Origin: Bacteroidales bacterium
GTDB taxonomy: Bacteria > Bacteroidota > Bacteroidia > Bacteroidales > UBA3824
Assembly (NCBI GenBank): GCA_017543645.1
Contig: JAFYFR010000078.1
Span: 1 to 32,581 of the forward strand
Direction of reading: 5' to 3'
DNA: 32,581 nt
Shown here: one piece after another, positions 23,816 through 32,492 of the stretch
Numbering within the stretch: the first letter of the stretch is position 1
Layout: each line of letters begins with the position of its first letter
Position numbers and translations under genes: made by a program
Notes under the pieces: generated by a model
Told to the model about the DNA's origin: nothing
Databases searched by the model: none
What the model saw: the letters and a program-made list of their open reading frames with translations, nothing else

Positions 23816-26800
23816 ATGGAAAAGATCAGAATAGGGCGCGACGGAAGCAACGAGATTGTCGTGCCAGAAGGCAACGACCATGTGTCTAATTTTCATGCTG
23901 TAATAACTAAAAGCGACGACGGCACTTACACATTCGAAGACCGCAGTACCAACGGCACTAAGATTAACGGTGTAACTGTCCACCAGCAGGTTGTCGCCAT
24001 ATCTCCCGGCGACGAGATAATTCTTGCCGGGCAGTATCATCTGCTTTGGAACGAGATAGAAAGCCCATTGTCCTCGCGCAAGACGGTTATCAATGTGCAG
24101 AGGAATCCCTCGGGGCAATCGGATTCGGGGAATGTCCAAAATGTCAATCCTTCGGAAGGTATGTTGTGGAACTCCCGCTACCGCCTTATCAAACGTCTTG
24201 GCAACGGCGCGACGGCGCAGGTGTGGGAGGCCACCGACACCAAAGCTGGTAATATCAAAGTGGCGGTAAAGATATTTTCCGCTTTCGGCAACATAGGCAC
24301 ACGCGGTATACAGATTTTTGAAAAAGAGTTTACCTCTGTGCACGGACTTATCCAAACCAACCTGCTTATACCCAACAGTTACGACACATACGGCAACATA
24401 CCCTACCTTGTGTCTAACTATTGCGAGAAAGGCTCGGCGCAGAGCCTTGTAGGACGTATGGGTGCGGACGATCTTGTCAACTTTATGAAAGACACCGCCC
24501 AAGGCCTCGACTATCTGCACAAGCACGGCATTGTGCATCAGGACATTAAGCCCGACAACATACTCATCGACGCCAACGACAACTTTGTGCTTACCGACTT
24601 TGGAATCTCCAACCAGTCTGAGACAAAGAACATAAACGGTACGCCTGCTTACATGGGGCCGGAACGTTATGGTAACAATCCAGTTTCCATTCCCGAATCA
24701 GACATCTGGAGTTTCGGTGCAACAGTCTTTGAAATGATAACAGGCGACGTTCCGTTTGGCGACAACGGCGGAGTAGTACAGGCGGCAGGCGAGAAGATTC
24801 CCGAATTTCCTGCATCGTTCAAGTCCAAAACGATAAAGAACCTCGTAGTCCGCTGCCTCGACCCTGTGCCTGAGAACCGTCCCACAGCGGAGGAAATCCT
24901 TCTTGAACTCGAAGACACTGGCGGCAGAAAGAAAATGTGGCTTATAGCAGCGGCAGTGGCGGCACTGGTGGCAATAGTGTCGTTGGTGGTTTGGAATCAC
25001 ATTAGGCTCAAGACGGTGTACTATAAAGACTATGCTGAGTACTGGGGCGTGCCGAAAGGCATACACGAACTTAGCAGTAGTGAAAGGGAACATTCTGAAA
25101 TATGTTACAAATTTGAAATAAAGCGCGGCAAGGTACTCTCGATTTCCCTTGTCAATTACAAAGACATAATCGTCCGTCACACTGACAGTGAGACAATGAA
25201 CAACAGATTTTCACACGCCGAGTACAAATACACTGACAATGGGAAACTCGACCTTGTGGAAATTTTTGACGAACAGGGCAAAATGCTCTACAAACTCGAC
25301 TATGACGAAAACATGAAGACGGCGACCTATCGTCAATGCGATGCTTTGGGAACTGAGATGTTCTTGCCCTCTAATACAACCAGCCTCGGTTTTGAGAAAC
25401 AGAATTTTTGGGGTGATGATTTTAGCTGTATCCAGCGTCTTACTCTTGAATTTGACAAAGATGGTTTGTTGACAAAAAAAATGTACCTTGCGCCGGGCAA
25501 TAAGCCCACCCACGATGCCAACAATATTTACGGTATTTCCTACAAATACGATGAAAAAGGTCGGCAAATAGAAGTGTGTTTCCTTGGCAAGAATGGTCAA
25601 ATTGTGGCAAACAAAATCGGACTTGCTATAAAACAATTTGTTTATGACGAAAACGACAATTTAATGGAATACTGCTATCTAAATCCCGAAAGGAAGGCAG
25701 CTCACGACGAACAGGGAGCAACACTTCTGAAAATCGGATTCGACGAATATGGCAATCGTACGTATGAACAGTACTTTACTCTCGAAGGCGAACCATCAGT
25801 GCGTACGGATATGAATACGCACAAAGTGGAGTATACACGCGATGCTCAAACAGGACTAATCATTGAACGGTTGGCATTTGGAATTGATTTAAAGCCAGTT
25901 TTCTCAGCGCAAGGATGGGTGAGGGCAACATATACATACGATGATAATGGATTTTGCACGGAAATAAAGCTGTTTGACGAAAATGGTAATCCTGTAGTCT
26001 ATTCTTCTAATGAACAAGATGTCGTTAACTACCACAGACAGGAATGTGTATATACCTCTACTGGGTTGTTAAAAGAATGTTGTTTTTACGACTTATACGG
26101 CAATCCAGCACTCGATCCAAGCGGGGTGTTTAAGTACAAAATAGAATATGACAGCGTTGGCAACGAAATCGGAAGACAATTTCTGGATGCCAACGATAAC
26201 TTTGTTAAAATTGACGGCGATGAGTGTCAATACGAATTTGTCTATGACGAAAAATACAATCTCGTAAAAGTCGTATACAAAGATTCTTATGGCAATTTGG
26301 CCGAAACGTCAGAAGGAAAGGCCATCCAAGTGGTAGAAAGAGACAGTTACGGACGTTTGATAAAGTATTCTTATTACGACAAAGAAGAAAAGCCAGTTGA
26401 AATAAAAGGATGGGCATACCAAACATTAAAATACGATGATTTCGGCAATACAGTAGAAATAGATTGGTTTAAGGCTGATGGCACATTATCTTCCTCTAAA
26501 AAAATGGTATATGACCCTGCTAGCAATTTTCATATCAAGACTATTTGGACAGACGAAACCGGATTCACAACGTCAGAGGATTATTATGAGTTTGACAGAA
26601 TAGGAAATACAATCAAAGAATACTCCCTCGACAAGGACAAAAAACTTGACGGCTTTGTTGCAAATTATAAATATGACAACCAAAACCGAGAAATCGCCCG
26701 TTTTGCCACAGATTTAAACGGTAATAGAATTAATTTTGACGATGAGAGCTACTGCGAGGTCAGGTATGAGAAATATGATGAGTTCAACAATTGCTGCGTG

Positions 26801-27976
26801 AGGTCTTATTGGGACAAAAACGGCAATCCGGCAACATACAAGCCTGGTGTACATAAATACGTGCAGGAATTCGACTATCGCGGCAAGCCTGTCCACGAAA
26901 TATCATACGGCATTGATGGCAACCCAGCCAAAATCGACGATGTGGAAGGCAAGGTTGTATATGACGTGCGCGGCAATATGACCGAGTTGTATGTTTACGA
27001 TGGTTACGGCAAACCAAGGCTCGGTTCCGATGGATTTCATAAGAAAGTTATGTCGTATAACAATAAAAACGAGGAGCTCTCTTGCGAATATTACGATACA
27101 GACCTCCTGCCTATCGTACCGCCATTGCTCGGTTACCACAAACGTCAATACACCTACGATGACAAGGGCAACATGCTTACAGAGGAGTATTTCGATAAAA
27201 ACAATAACCCTATGATAAATGCCGATAAGGGATATTTCAAGGAGCAATATACATATAACGATAAAGGGAAGGTAATAAAAATGGAATACTACGGCACATC
27301 TAATCAATCAATAAACGAAAACAAAGTGTGGGCAAAAATAGTCTACACATATGACGACAACGGAAACATCACTCAAAAAGAATGGTTTAGTACTAAACAG
27401 CGTGAGCAGGTCTACAAATACGTTTACAACGATAAAAACAAAACGACGGAGCAGCTCCAATTTGATGGAAGCGGAAATCAGTATTGGAGAATTACTTTTA
27501 ATGAAGACGGTAACACCAAGGAGAGATTCCAATACGACGGAAAAAAGAACTGGCAATATAAATATGTGGTTGTTTATGCCAAAGACAACAAGACACCTTC
27601 GCGCGAAGATGTATACGATGCGTCTGGCAAACGACTTGCTTACCGCAACTATTTCAACGGTTGGGGCGATTACCAAATGGTTCAACAGTCGCAGCCTACA
27701 AACTCTTGGCTCTCTGTCTTCAAAAACACAAGGTGGCCTTACAAGTGGAACTCCGACTACACCATCACCAAATGCAACATCTCGGGCAATACCGTTATAT
27801 GTTGGATTCAGGCTGTCAATGTGTCCAAATATCAATCAGACAAGGAATCGGGTGTGAGAAGCGCGGTATCAAATATATTGTCAAGTCTCAACTCGCTTGG
27901 AAACGGCAAGCCATCTAACTGCACTCTTCGCATCAACGTAATCGACAAGGCCGGCAGGGACTGGTTCTCGATGTAG
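23816..27976 (+). CDS. Giant transmembrane FHA-Ser/Thr kinase with YD-like repeat ectodomain
   Basis: 1386 residues from ATG 23816. FHA (1-80): Gly7-Arg8, SNFH (24-27), STNGT (44-48). Linker with RKTV (Thr90). Kinase (about 120-368): glycine loop GNGATA (129-134), Lys152 in VAVK, HQDIKPDN (241-248), DFG (261-263), GPE (281-283), DIWSFG. The catalytic loop is HQD rather than HRD, and the activation segment is short. One membrane segment (374-394). The remaining 990 residues are outside the membrane and mostly tandem YD/RHS-like units with the pattern aromatic-x-YD-x-x-G-N, then D-x-x-G-x-P. The end (after about 1275) is different and unrecognised. FHA and kinase are inside, so it looks like a receptor kinase. 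It is followed by a terminator. Confidence 0.9.
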   Translation: MEKIRIGRDGSNEIVVPEGNDHVSNFHAVITKSDDGTYTFEDRSTNGTKINGVTVHQQVVAISPGDEIILAGQYHLLWNEIESPLSSRKTVINVQRNPSGQSDSGNVQNVNPSEGMLWNSRYRLIKRLGNGATAQVWEATDTKAGNIKVAVKIFSAFGNIGTRGIQIFEKEFTSVHGLIQTNLLIPNSYDTYGNIPYLVSNYCEKGSAQSLVGRMGADDLVNFMKDTAQGLDYLHKHGIVHQDIKPDNILIDANDNFVLTDFGISNQSETKNINGTPAYMGPERYGNNPVSIPESDIWSFGATVFEMITGDVPFGDNGGVVQAAGEKIPEFPASFKSKTIKNLVVRCLDPVPENRPTAEEILLELEDTGGRKKMWLIAAAVAALVAIVSLVVWNHIRLKTVYYKDYAEYWGVPKGIHELSSSEREHSEICYKFEIKRGKVLSISLVNYKDIIVRHTDSETMNNRFSHAEYKYTDNGKLDLVEIFDEQGKMLYKLDYDENMKTATYRQCDALGTEMFLPSNTTSLGFEKQNFWGDDFSCIQRLTLEFDKDGLLTKKMYLAPGNKPTHDANNIYGISYKYDEKGRQIEVCFLGKNGQIVANKIGLAIKQFVYDENDNLMEYCYLNPERKAAHDEQGATLLKIGFDEYGNRTYEQYFTLEGEPSVRTDMNTHKVEYTRDAQTGLIIERLAFGIDLKPVFSAQGWVRATYTYDDNGFCTEIKLFDENGNPVVYSSNEQDVVNYHRQECVYTSTGLLKECCFYDLYGNPALDPSGVFKYKIEYDSVGNEIGRQFLDANDNFVKIDGDECQYEFVYDEKYNLVKVVYKDSYGNLAETSEGKAIQVVERDSYGRLIKYSYYDKEEKPVEIKGWAYQTLKYDDFGNTVEIDWFKADGTLSSSKKMVYDPASNFHIKTIWTDETGFTTSEDYYEFDRIGNTIKEYSLDKDKKLDGFVANYKYDNQNREIARFATDLNGNRINFDDESYCEVRYEKYDEFNNCCVRSYWDKNGNPATYKPGVHKYVQEFDYRGKPVHEISYGIDGNPAKIDDVEGKVVYDVRGNMTELYVYDGYGKPRLGSDGFHKKVMSYNNKNEELSCEYYDTDLLPIVPPLLGYHKRQYTYDDKGNMLTEEYFDKNNNPMINADKGYFKEQYTYNDKGKVIKMEYYGTSNQSINENKVWAKIVYTYDDNGNITQKEWFSTKQREQVYKYVYNDKNKTTEQLQFDGSGNQYWRITFNEDGNTKERFQYDGKKNWQYKYVVVYAKDNKTPSREDVYDASGKRLAYRNYFNGWGDYQMVQQSQPTNSWLSVFKNTRWPYKWNSDYTITKCNISGNTVICWIQAVNVSKYQSDKESGVRSAVSNILSSLNSLGNGKPSNCTLRINVIDKAGRDWFSM
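25213..27665 (+). repeat. Region encoding tandem YD/RHS-like protein repeats
   Basis: The encoded protein repeats a unit of roughly 40-50 residues, e.g. YTYDDNGFCTEIKLFDENGNP and YTYDDKGNMLTEEYFDKNNNP, about 17-20 times. The repetition is at protein level; the DNA copies are diverged, so the array is old rather than a recent expansion. No RHS core/autoprotease motif or toxin tip is seen at its end. Confidence 0.75.
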
Positions 27977-27983
27977 GCATTTT

Positions 27984-28024
27984 TGTTACCCGCGTGGAGA
28001 ACCTGCGTGGGTAACATTTTTTTT
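27984..28024 (+). terminator. Intrinsic terminator inside the cluster
   Basis: TGTTACCCGCG and CGTGGGTAACA pair over eleven positions (one G-U), loop of about ten bases, followed by eight T. It starts eight bases after the receptor-kinase stop. The next ATG is only 25 bases past it, leaving no room for an ordinary promoter. Confidence 0.9.
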
Positions 28025-28048
28025 ATAACAAACAAAAAACAACAGATT

Positions 28049-28915
28049 ATGAAAAAAAATATTATACTTTTTGCTGCTCTGCTGATTTTTTCAGCAACGG
28101 CATTTGCACAAGACGAATTGTCAACAAAGGCAAGAAACTACCGTGACGAAGTAAAAAGGTTTCTGCAAGAAGAAGGTTTTTCCCCTACTGTGGACGGAAG
28201 TGAAATTGATTTCAAAAAAGAGGGTGTTTCTTATTGGATAAGATTTTATTATTCTGATCCGGTGTTGGTGTCATTTCAGATAAGCGGCTTTAACAACAAC
28301 TATTCTGACAAAAATGCAATGCTGGAGGCATTGTCATATTCCAATTTGAAACTTTGTTCAGCAAAGGCCTTTTTATTTGACGACAATGCCGTAGGTTTTG
28401 CTGTTCAGTATTACTCAGCCTCTCCTGAGGAGTTTAAATATTCGTTTTATAAGAACATGTCAGACCTATCAACTGCCAAAAAACGTGTGGAAGACAAATA
28501 TATTGAATTGGAAGACCGCAATGCTAACAGCAGCGGTAGTAATGAACCTTTTAGAATATCGTCTGCATTAATAGGAAATACTGACTACGACGGGAATGTC
28601 TTGACCGATTATGGCAAAAACATATATTCGTCATCCACGCAGTATCTTAAACCCAAATTGTATATTGATACTTACACAGAAGGGAGTTACGATATTTATG
28701 TAAAATTCTATGCGCCTGGCGGACTGTCTACCGGCAGTTCTTCTCCGAGCGGTTATTCATATAAAAGCACATTGTCTTTAACGAAGAATAGCCGTGAATA
28801 TAAGCTCAGCGGTTGGGGAAGTTCTGATAGTGGTAATTGGAAATCTGGCGAATACCGTCTTGAATTATACTACAAGGACAAGCTTTTATACACTAAGTAT
28901 TTCACAATCTATTAA
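28049..28915 (+). CDS. Exported protein with YbjN-like N-domain and C-terminal beta domain
   Basis: 288 residues from ATG 28049; residues 1-21 are a Sec signal ending AFAQ. The N-domain (about 22-155) alternates as helix, FLQEEGF, strand EIDFKKEGVSYWIRFYY, paired strands and a helix, which fits the YbjN/secretion-chaperone-like fold and is shared with two other proteins of the cluster (from 29873 and 31417). The C-domain (about 180-288) is a beta-sandwich ending WKSGEYRLELYYKDKLLYTKYF, a pattern known from many Bacteroidota modules of the form 'W-x-x-G-x-Y-x-v-E-l-Y'. Likely periplasmic. First gene after the internal terminator; function unknown. Confidence 0.75.
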   Translation: MKKNIILFAALLIFSATAFAQDELSTKARNYRDEVKRFLQEEGFSPTVDGSEIDFKKEGVSYWIRFYYSDPVLVSFQISGFNNNYSDKNAMLEALSYSNLKLCSAKAFLFDDNAVGFAVQYYSASPEEFKYSFYKNMSDLSTAKKRVEDKYIELEDRNANSSGSNEPFRISSALIGNTDYDGNVLTDYGKNIYSSSTQYLKPKLYIDTYTEGSYDIYVKFYAPGGLSTGSSSPSGYSYKSTLSLTKNSREYKLSGWGSSDSGNWKSGEYRLELYYKDKLLYTKYFTIY

Positions 28916-28926
28916 ACAGCAAAGAA

Positions 28927-29856
28927 ATGAAAAAGAGTTTATATTGTATCGTATTATCCGCCATCGTCTGCGTATTGGGCTGTTCTCCCGAAGAACCGAC
29001 CCCTGAAGTGCTCAACTGGCGTTACCAGCAGCATTTCGGCGAAGACGGACAGCCCAAGACAGACGATCATTACGACACGCCTACCGTCACCGAATGTACC
29101 GTTTATTATAAATCGGAATACGGCACATGCCCTACCTCAGTGAAAGTAAAATACGGTCAGGCATTGTCATCCGCCCAGCTGCCTGTTATCGAATTGTCCG
29201 ATGAGGTTGCAAACGCCGCTTATTATTTCGACGGATGGTACATCGGCGATAATAAGGTAGATGCAAGTTATAAGGTTAAACAGAATGTTACTCTTACAGC
29301 CAAATGGCGCGACAGGTACTGCACTTTGACTTTTCCGCAAATATCAGACTTGAAAGGGAAAACGTTTTGGAGAGGTAGCGAAAAGATTGAGTTTGCAAGC
29401 TATCCGACAAGTGGAAGCTCGATTATCGCTGTTTTTTTTGGTGACGACAATGAAACAATGAGCGGATACTACTCACCGTCAAGCGGCTCTATCACATTCA
29501 AGGGCGGTTACAGCGACTATGAGGATTGGTATTCGCATGTTTTTTTGGACGATAGGGGTAGATTCTTCCTTCAAGTAGATAGCAATCGTCGCGGAAAAAT
29601 GACTAAATCTACCGAAGGACTCGTGGGTAAATGGACATTCACAGACTCGTTTGGTGATGTTTGGTATACTGTTATACCAAATAACTGTACAAATAGTTAC
29701 GGATATGTACGGTTTGTTTTTGAAGAAAACAATGAGGATGTTTCCGCACTTTATGACGGTACTTGTCTATATGTCAATAGTTATTTATTTACACAAGACA
29801 AGGTGTCAAAAAGTGGAGTCTCAAAACCAACTAATATAGTTAAAAATATCAAATAA
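28927..29856 (+). CDS. Lipoprotein with a Listeria-Bacteroides (InlB B-type) repeat
   Basis: 309 residues with lipoprotein signal MKKSLYCIVLSAIVCVLGC and an acidic Ser-Pro-Glu-Glu start of the mature chain, often linked to export to the cell surface in this phylum. Residues about 58-128 form one Listeria-Bacteroides repeat (strand VYYKSEYGTCPTSVKVKYGQ, then YYFDGWYIGD and VTLTAKW). The rest (130-309) is predicted beta with a lipocalin-like flavour (two SITFKGGYSDYEDW-like strands, GLVGKWTFTDSFGD) but is not assigned. It lies 11 bases after the preceding gene. Binding or surface-display role is plausible; no enzyme motif seen. Confidence 0.72.
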   Translation: MKKSLYCIVLSAIVCVLGCSPEEPTPEVLNWRYQQHFGEDGQPKTDDHYDTPTVTECTVYYKSEYGTCPTSVKVKYGQALSSAQLPVIELSDEVANAAYYFDGWYIGDNKVDASYKVKQNVTLTAKWRDRYCTLTFPQISDLKGKTFWRGSEKIEFASYPTSGSSIIAVFFGDDNETMSGYYSPSSGSITFKGGYSDYEDWYSHVFLDDRGRFFLQVDSNRRGKMTKSTEGLVGKWTFTDSFGDVWYTVIPNNCTNSYGYVRFVFEENNEDVSALYDGTCLYVNSYLFTQDKVSKSGVSKPTNIVKNIK

Positions 29857-29872
29857 TCAAATAATACTTAAT

Positions 29873-31351
29873 ATGAAAAAGATAATCGCATTTGTTATAA
29901 TAGTTTTTTTTGTCAGTTTCAGAGTAGCCGCGCAGACCAAGGAAGCGTATATGTCTGCATTAGGGGAGATGTTAGTAGAAGACGGCTTTAATGTATCAGA
30001 ACGCACCAAAGACCGCATTGTGTTTTCACACAACGGCGCAGAGTTCGTGCTCACAGCCATCGAAAACCCAAAAATATCGGCTCTCGGTAGAGTGTATAAA
30101 CCAGGTGCCGTTAGCTCGGCAGCAATGGTTGAAACAGCTAAAAAAACCAAAGACACGTATTCTGGTGTCAGTTGCAACCTTGTTGATGACAACCGGTCTG
30201 TTATCTTTTTGGTAGGTCAAGAAACCGATTTCTCACTACACGACGCAGAAAGAGCTATGACATTCGTGTATGATAATATCAAAAGTGAATCTGATTTAAT
30301 GTCGGCTTACGATTATTTTGTACGCGAATACACATCCGCCAGAAAGCAGCAGTCCCAGCAGCCCTCGCAGCCTATTGCAAAATCATCGTATCTCCGCGTT
30401 GACGGCGAGTCGGCATCCGTAACCTCGTATGTCCCGTGCGAGGGCGGAGATACAAAATACAAAGTGGAGACAAGCAAGGGCTGCAATGTCAAGCAGTTGC
30501 CGAGCGAAACAACATGGATATGCGGTTCGAGTAAGACCTTCGTCTCTGGTGATGTCTACGAATTGAAAGTCAACTACCGTAAAAATCCATACACATTCAA
30601 GCGCACAGCATCATTCGTGGTGTACAACGGGCAACACGAAGTTACAGTAAATGTGTCGCAGTCGGGGTGTCCTGAACAGAATAATGTAAGTACCGATGTT
30701 ACTCCTATCAAAAAACGACACTACCTTCATGCCTACGAGGACTATTTCTGGTACATTAAGTTTGGTCCTGCTGCCAACTACTGGCGTTTTTATAACAGCG
30801 ATGGAAACGAGGATTCCAATTTTAAAAATTATTCAGTGCCACAAATAGGATACAACCTTGTTTTTGGGTTCGAAGATCAGATTGCTGGTCCGTTGTTTTG
30901 GGGATTGAATTTTGGATTGTCGTCCAACGGTTTTAGATTGGACTATTCCAAGGATGGCAATAAAGATGTTGAAAATCTACTGTCACACAATTGTCAGATT
31001 ACTCCCTATCTTGGTTTGTCTGCAAGGTTTAGCCGTGGTTTTGCTGCAGAAATCTATTTCGGCCCCTATTGCGGATACGACTATTTCGGAGCTGGCAAAA
31101 ACGTTTGGGAAGACAACAACAATGAGTATACATACAGTTACAAGATATGGAATGACGAAGACCATTACTGGCACGACGGAGGATACCATCATTTTCATTA
31201 CGGTCTCAACTTCTCTTTCGGACTTTGGTTTGGCAGTGGTTTTAATCTTGATTTCACCGTTCAAAACGGGCTGTCTGACGTTGTGAAGCAGTCAAACGAT
31301 GCCTATGCCCGCAACTTCAATGCCATGGCACGTATAGGTTTCAGAATTTAG
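29873..31351 (+). CDS. Exported YbjN-like / BACON-like / outer-membrane beta-barrel protein
   Basis: 492 residues. Sec signal 1-21 (ends VAAQ). N-domain about 22-155 (LGEMLVEDGFNVSERTKDRIVFSHNGAEFVLTAI-type pattern; key parts EDGF, IVFSHNG, EFVLT) matches the YbjN-like domain of the neighbours. A Gln/Ser/Pro linker leads to a BACON-like beta-sandwich (about 170-268), with DTKYKVETSKGC, TTWI and a final HEVTVNVSQSG strand. The last 210 residues have alternating aromatic/small strands and Gly-rich turns of a PorT-type outer-membrane barrel (YIKFGPAANYW, PYLGLSARFSRGFAAEIYFGPYCGYDYFG, ending ARIGFRI). It would tie a periplasmic YbjN-like domain to the outer membrane, although a barrel that follows both N-terminal domains leaves those in the periplasm or outside depending on insertion. 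Function unknown. Confidence 0.75.
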   Translation: MKKIIAFVIIVFFVSFRVAAQTKEAYMSALGEMLVEDGFNVSERTKDRIVFSHNGAEFVLTAIENPKISALGRVYKPGAVSSAAMVETAKKTKDTYSGVSCNLVDDNRSVIFLVGQETDFSLHDAERAMTFVYDNIKSESDLMSAYDYFVREYTSARKQQSQQPSQPIAKSSYLRVDGESASVTSYVPCEGGDTKYKVETSKGCNVKQLPSETTWICGSSKTFVSGDVYELKVNYRKNPYTFKRTASFVVYNGQHEVTVNVSQSGCPEQNNVSTDVTPIKKRHYLHAYEDYFWYIKFGPAANYWRFYNSDGNEDSNFKNYSVPQIGYNLVFGFEDQIAGPLFWGLNFGLSSNGFRLDYSKDGNKDVENLLSHNCQITPYLGLSARFSRGFAAEIYFGPYCGYDYFGAGKNVWEDNNNEYTYSYKIWNDEDHYWHDGGYHHFHYGLNFSFGLWFGSGFNLDFTVQNGLSDVVKQSNDAYARNFNAMARIGFRI

Positions 31352-31416
31352 TGCGCAATAACTACTGCGATGATAACGTTTTCGAAAAAACATCACCAAT
31401 AAGCATACTGCATATT

Positions 31417-32337
31417 ATGATAAAACTTGTTTTAATTATTGTGGCTGTAATTTCGCTATCAGCTACTGCAGCTGCGCAGGATATAGAATTATTCTTCGCT
31501 AAGCTTGCCTCCGGGCTTGAAAAAACAGGATACGACAAAGTCGATAACCATGGCAACCAGTTGTTTTTCTCGCGATACGGAAGAGAGTATTCTGTTTTCT
31601 CTATTGACAGCGTATCCGTAATACTTTGCCAGCGGTTCAAGCCTGAATACTACTGCCAGAAGGCGTTAAAAGCCTGCTGCGACAGTGCAAATGCCAAGTT
31701 CAGCGGTGTTAACTGGAATATTTACTCTGACAAAAAGCTCGCTATGCTGCTTTCTGGTTACACGGCATCAAGTAAAAAGGTAACAGGCAAGACAAAAACT
31801 TCACCAATTATTAAATGGCTTTCTGAAAACACCGACACTTATTCTGTGTTCGGCAAATCTTTCAGCTATTTTGTTAACAACTACGATTCGGCATATCACT
31901 ATGTGCAGAAAAACTTCGTAGCAACTAACGCCAATGTTGTTGAAGCGTTAGCTCAGTTCTATTCAAATATAGTTCTATTTGATAAAATTCCTGACGGATT
32001 CTGTTTTAAAAAAGACAGTGTTTTCTATTCATTCTTCACGTTCAAAAATATAGCATACTTCGGCTTCTTTTACAATCCGCCTGTTTATGACAATATGACA
32101 GTTGTATCGGCTGAAGCAAAAATTAATTTGCAATTTAACGGATCATTATTGTTTTATAACGATGATGCAAATAAACGCTTTTTTGTTACTACATACCGCA
32201 CTGTGGACTACGACGAGGAAAATATTGCGTTAAAAACTGCCGTTTGGGTGGTCAATGTATGCCTAAAACCAGACAGCAACCTTAGTCAAGCGTATGATTG
32301 TCTTGTAAAGTGCTACGAAGAAGTTGATAGCGAATAA
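31417..32337 (+). CDS. Exported YbjN-like protein
   Basis: 306 residues from ATG 31417, giving a clean Sec signal (MIKLVLIIVAVISLSATAAAQ); the in-frame GTG at 31351 would put 22 unfavourable residues in front. The N-domain (about 22-150) has LEKTGYDKV, QLFFSRYGREYSVFSI and RFKPEYYCQKALKACCDSA, matching helix for helix the N-domain of the protein from 29873, so the two are paralogues. The second half may be a further divergent copy of the same fold (GFCFKKDSVFYSFFTFKN, then NPPVYDNMTVVSAEAKINLQF). No catalytic motif. Last gene of the cluster; only weak AT-rich hairpins follow before the tRNA promoter. Confidence 0.72.
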   Translation: MIKLVLIIVAVISLSATAAAQDIELFFAKLASGLEKTGYDKVDNHGNQLFFSRYGREYSVFSIDSVSVILCQRFKPEYYCQKALKACCDSANAKFSGVNWNIYSDKKLAMLLSGYTASSKKVTGKTKTSPIIKWLSENTDTYSVFGKSFSYFVNNYDSAYHYVQKNFVATNANVVEALAQFYSNIVLFDKIPDGFCFKKDSVFYSFFTFKNIAYFGFFYNPPVYDNMTVVSAEAKINLQFNGSLLFYNDDANKRFFVTTYRTVDYDEENIALKTAVWVVNVCLKPDSNLSQAYDCLVKCYEEVDSE

Positions 32338-32430
32338 TAATGTGATTATCTCTATCATTTGTATTATAATGACTTACATCATTTTAAGAAAAATATTTTA
32401 AAAAAAATTGATATTTTTCTGCTTTTCCCC

Positions 32431-32460
32431 TTGCAGAATAAAAAAAAGTATCTACCTTTG
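32431..32460 (+). promoter_or_regulatory. tRNA-Met promoter
   Basis: TTG (32431-32433), exactly 19 bases, TACCTTTG (32453-32460): a textbook Bacteroidota promoter, with the tRNA starting about 33 bases beyond the -7 box. It shows that the tRNA is transcribed independently of the cluster. Confidence 0.88.
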
Positions 32461-32492
32461 CACCGTCTTAAAGAAAGGCAGTTTGACATGAT

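Noticed and set aside
23816..27976. RHS toxin with immunity gene
   Set aside because: The repeats lack the RHS core/autoproteolysis motif and a nuclease-like tip, the chain starts with FHA and kinase domains, and the next gene is an exported protein rather than a small cytosolic immunity gene.
16674..32337. Type VI secretion regulation (PpkA, PppA, Fha) as an explanation of the cluster
   Set aside because: No sheath, baseplate, VgrG, Hcp or TssJLM-like gene is present, and the protease, YD receptor and YbjN-like proteins do not belong to that system.
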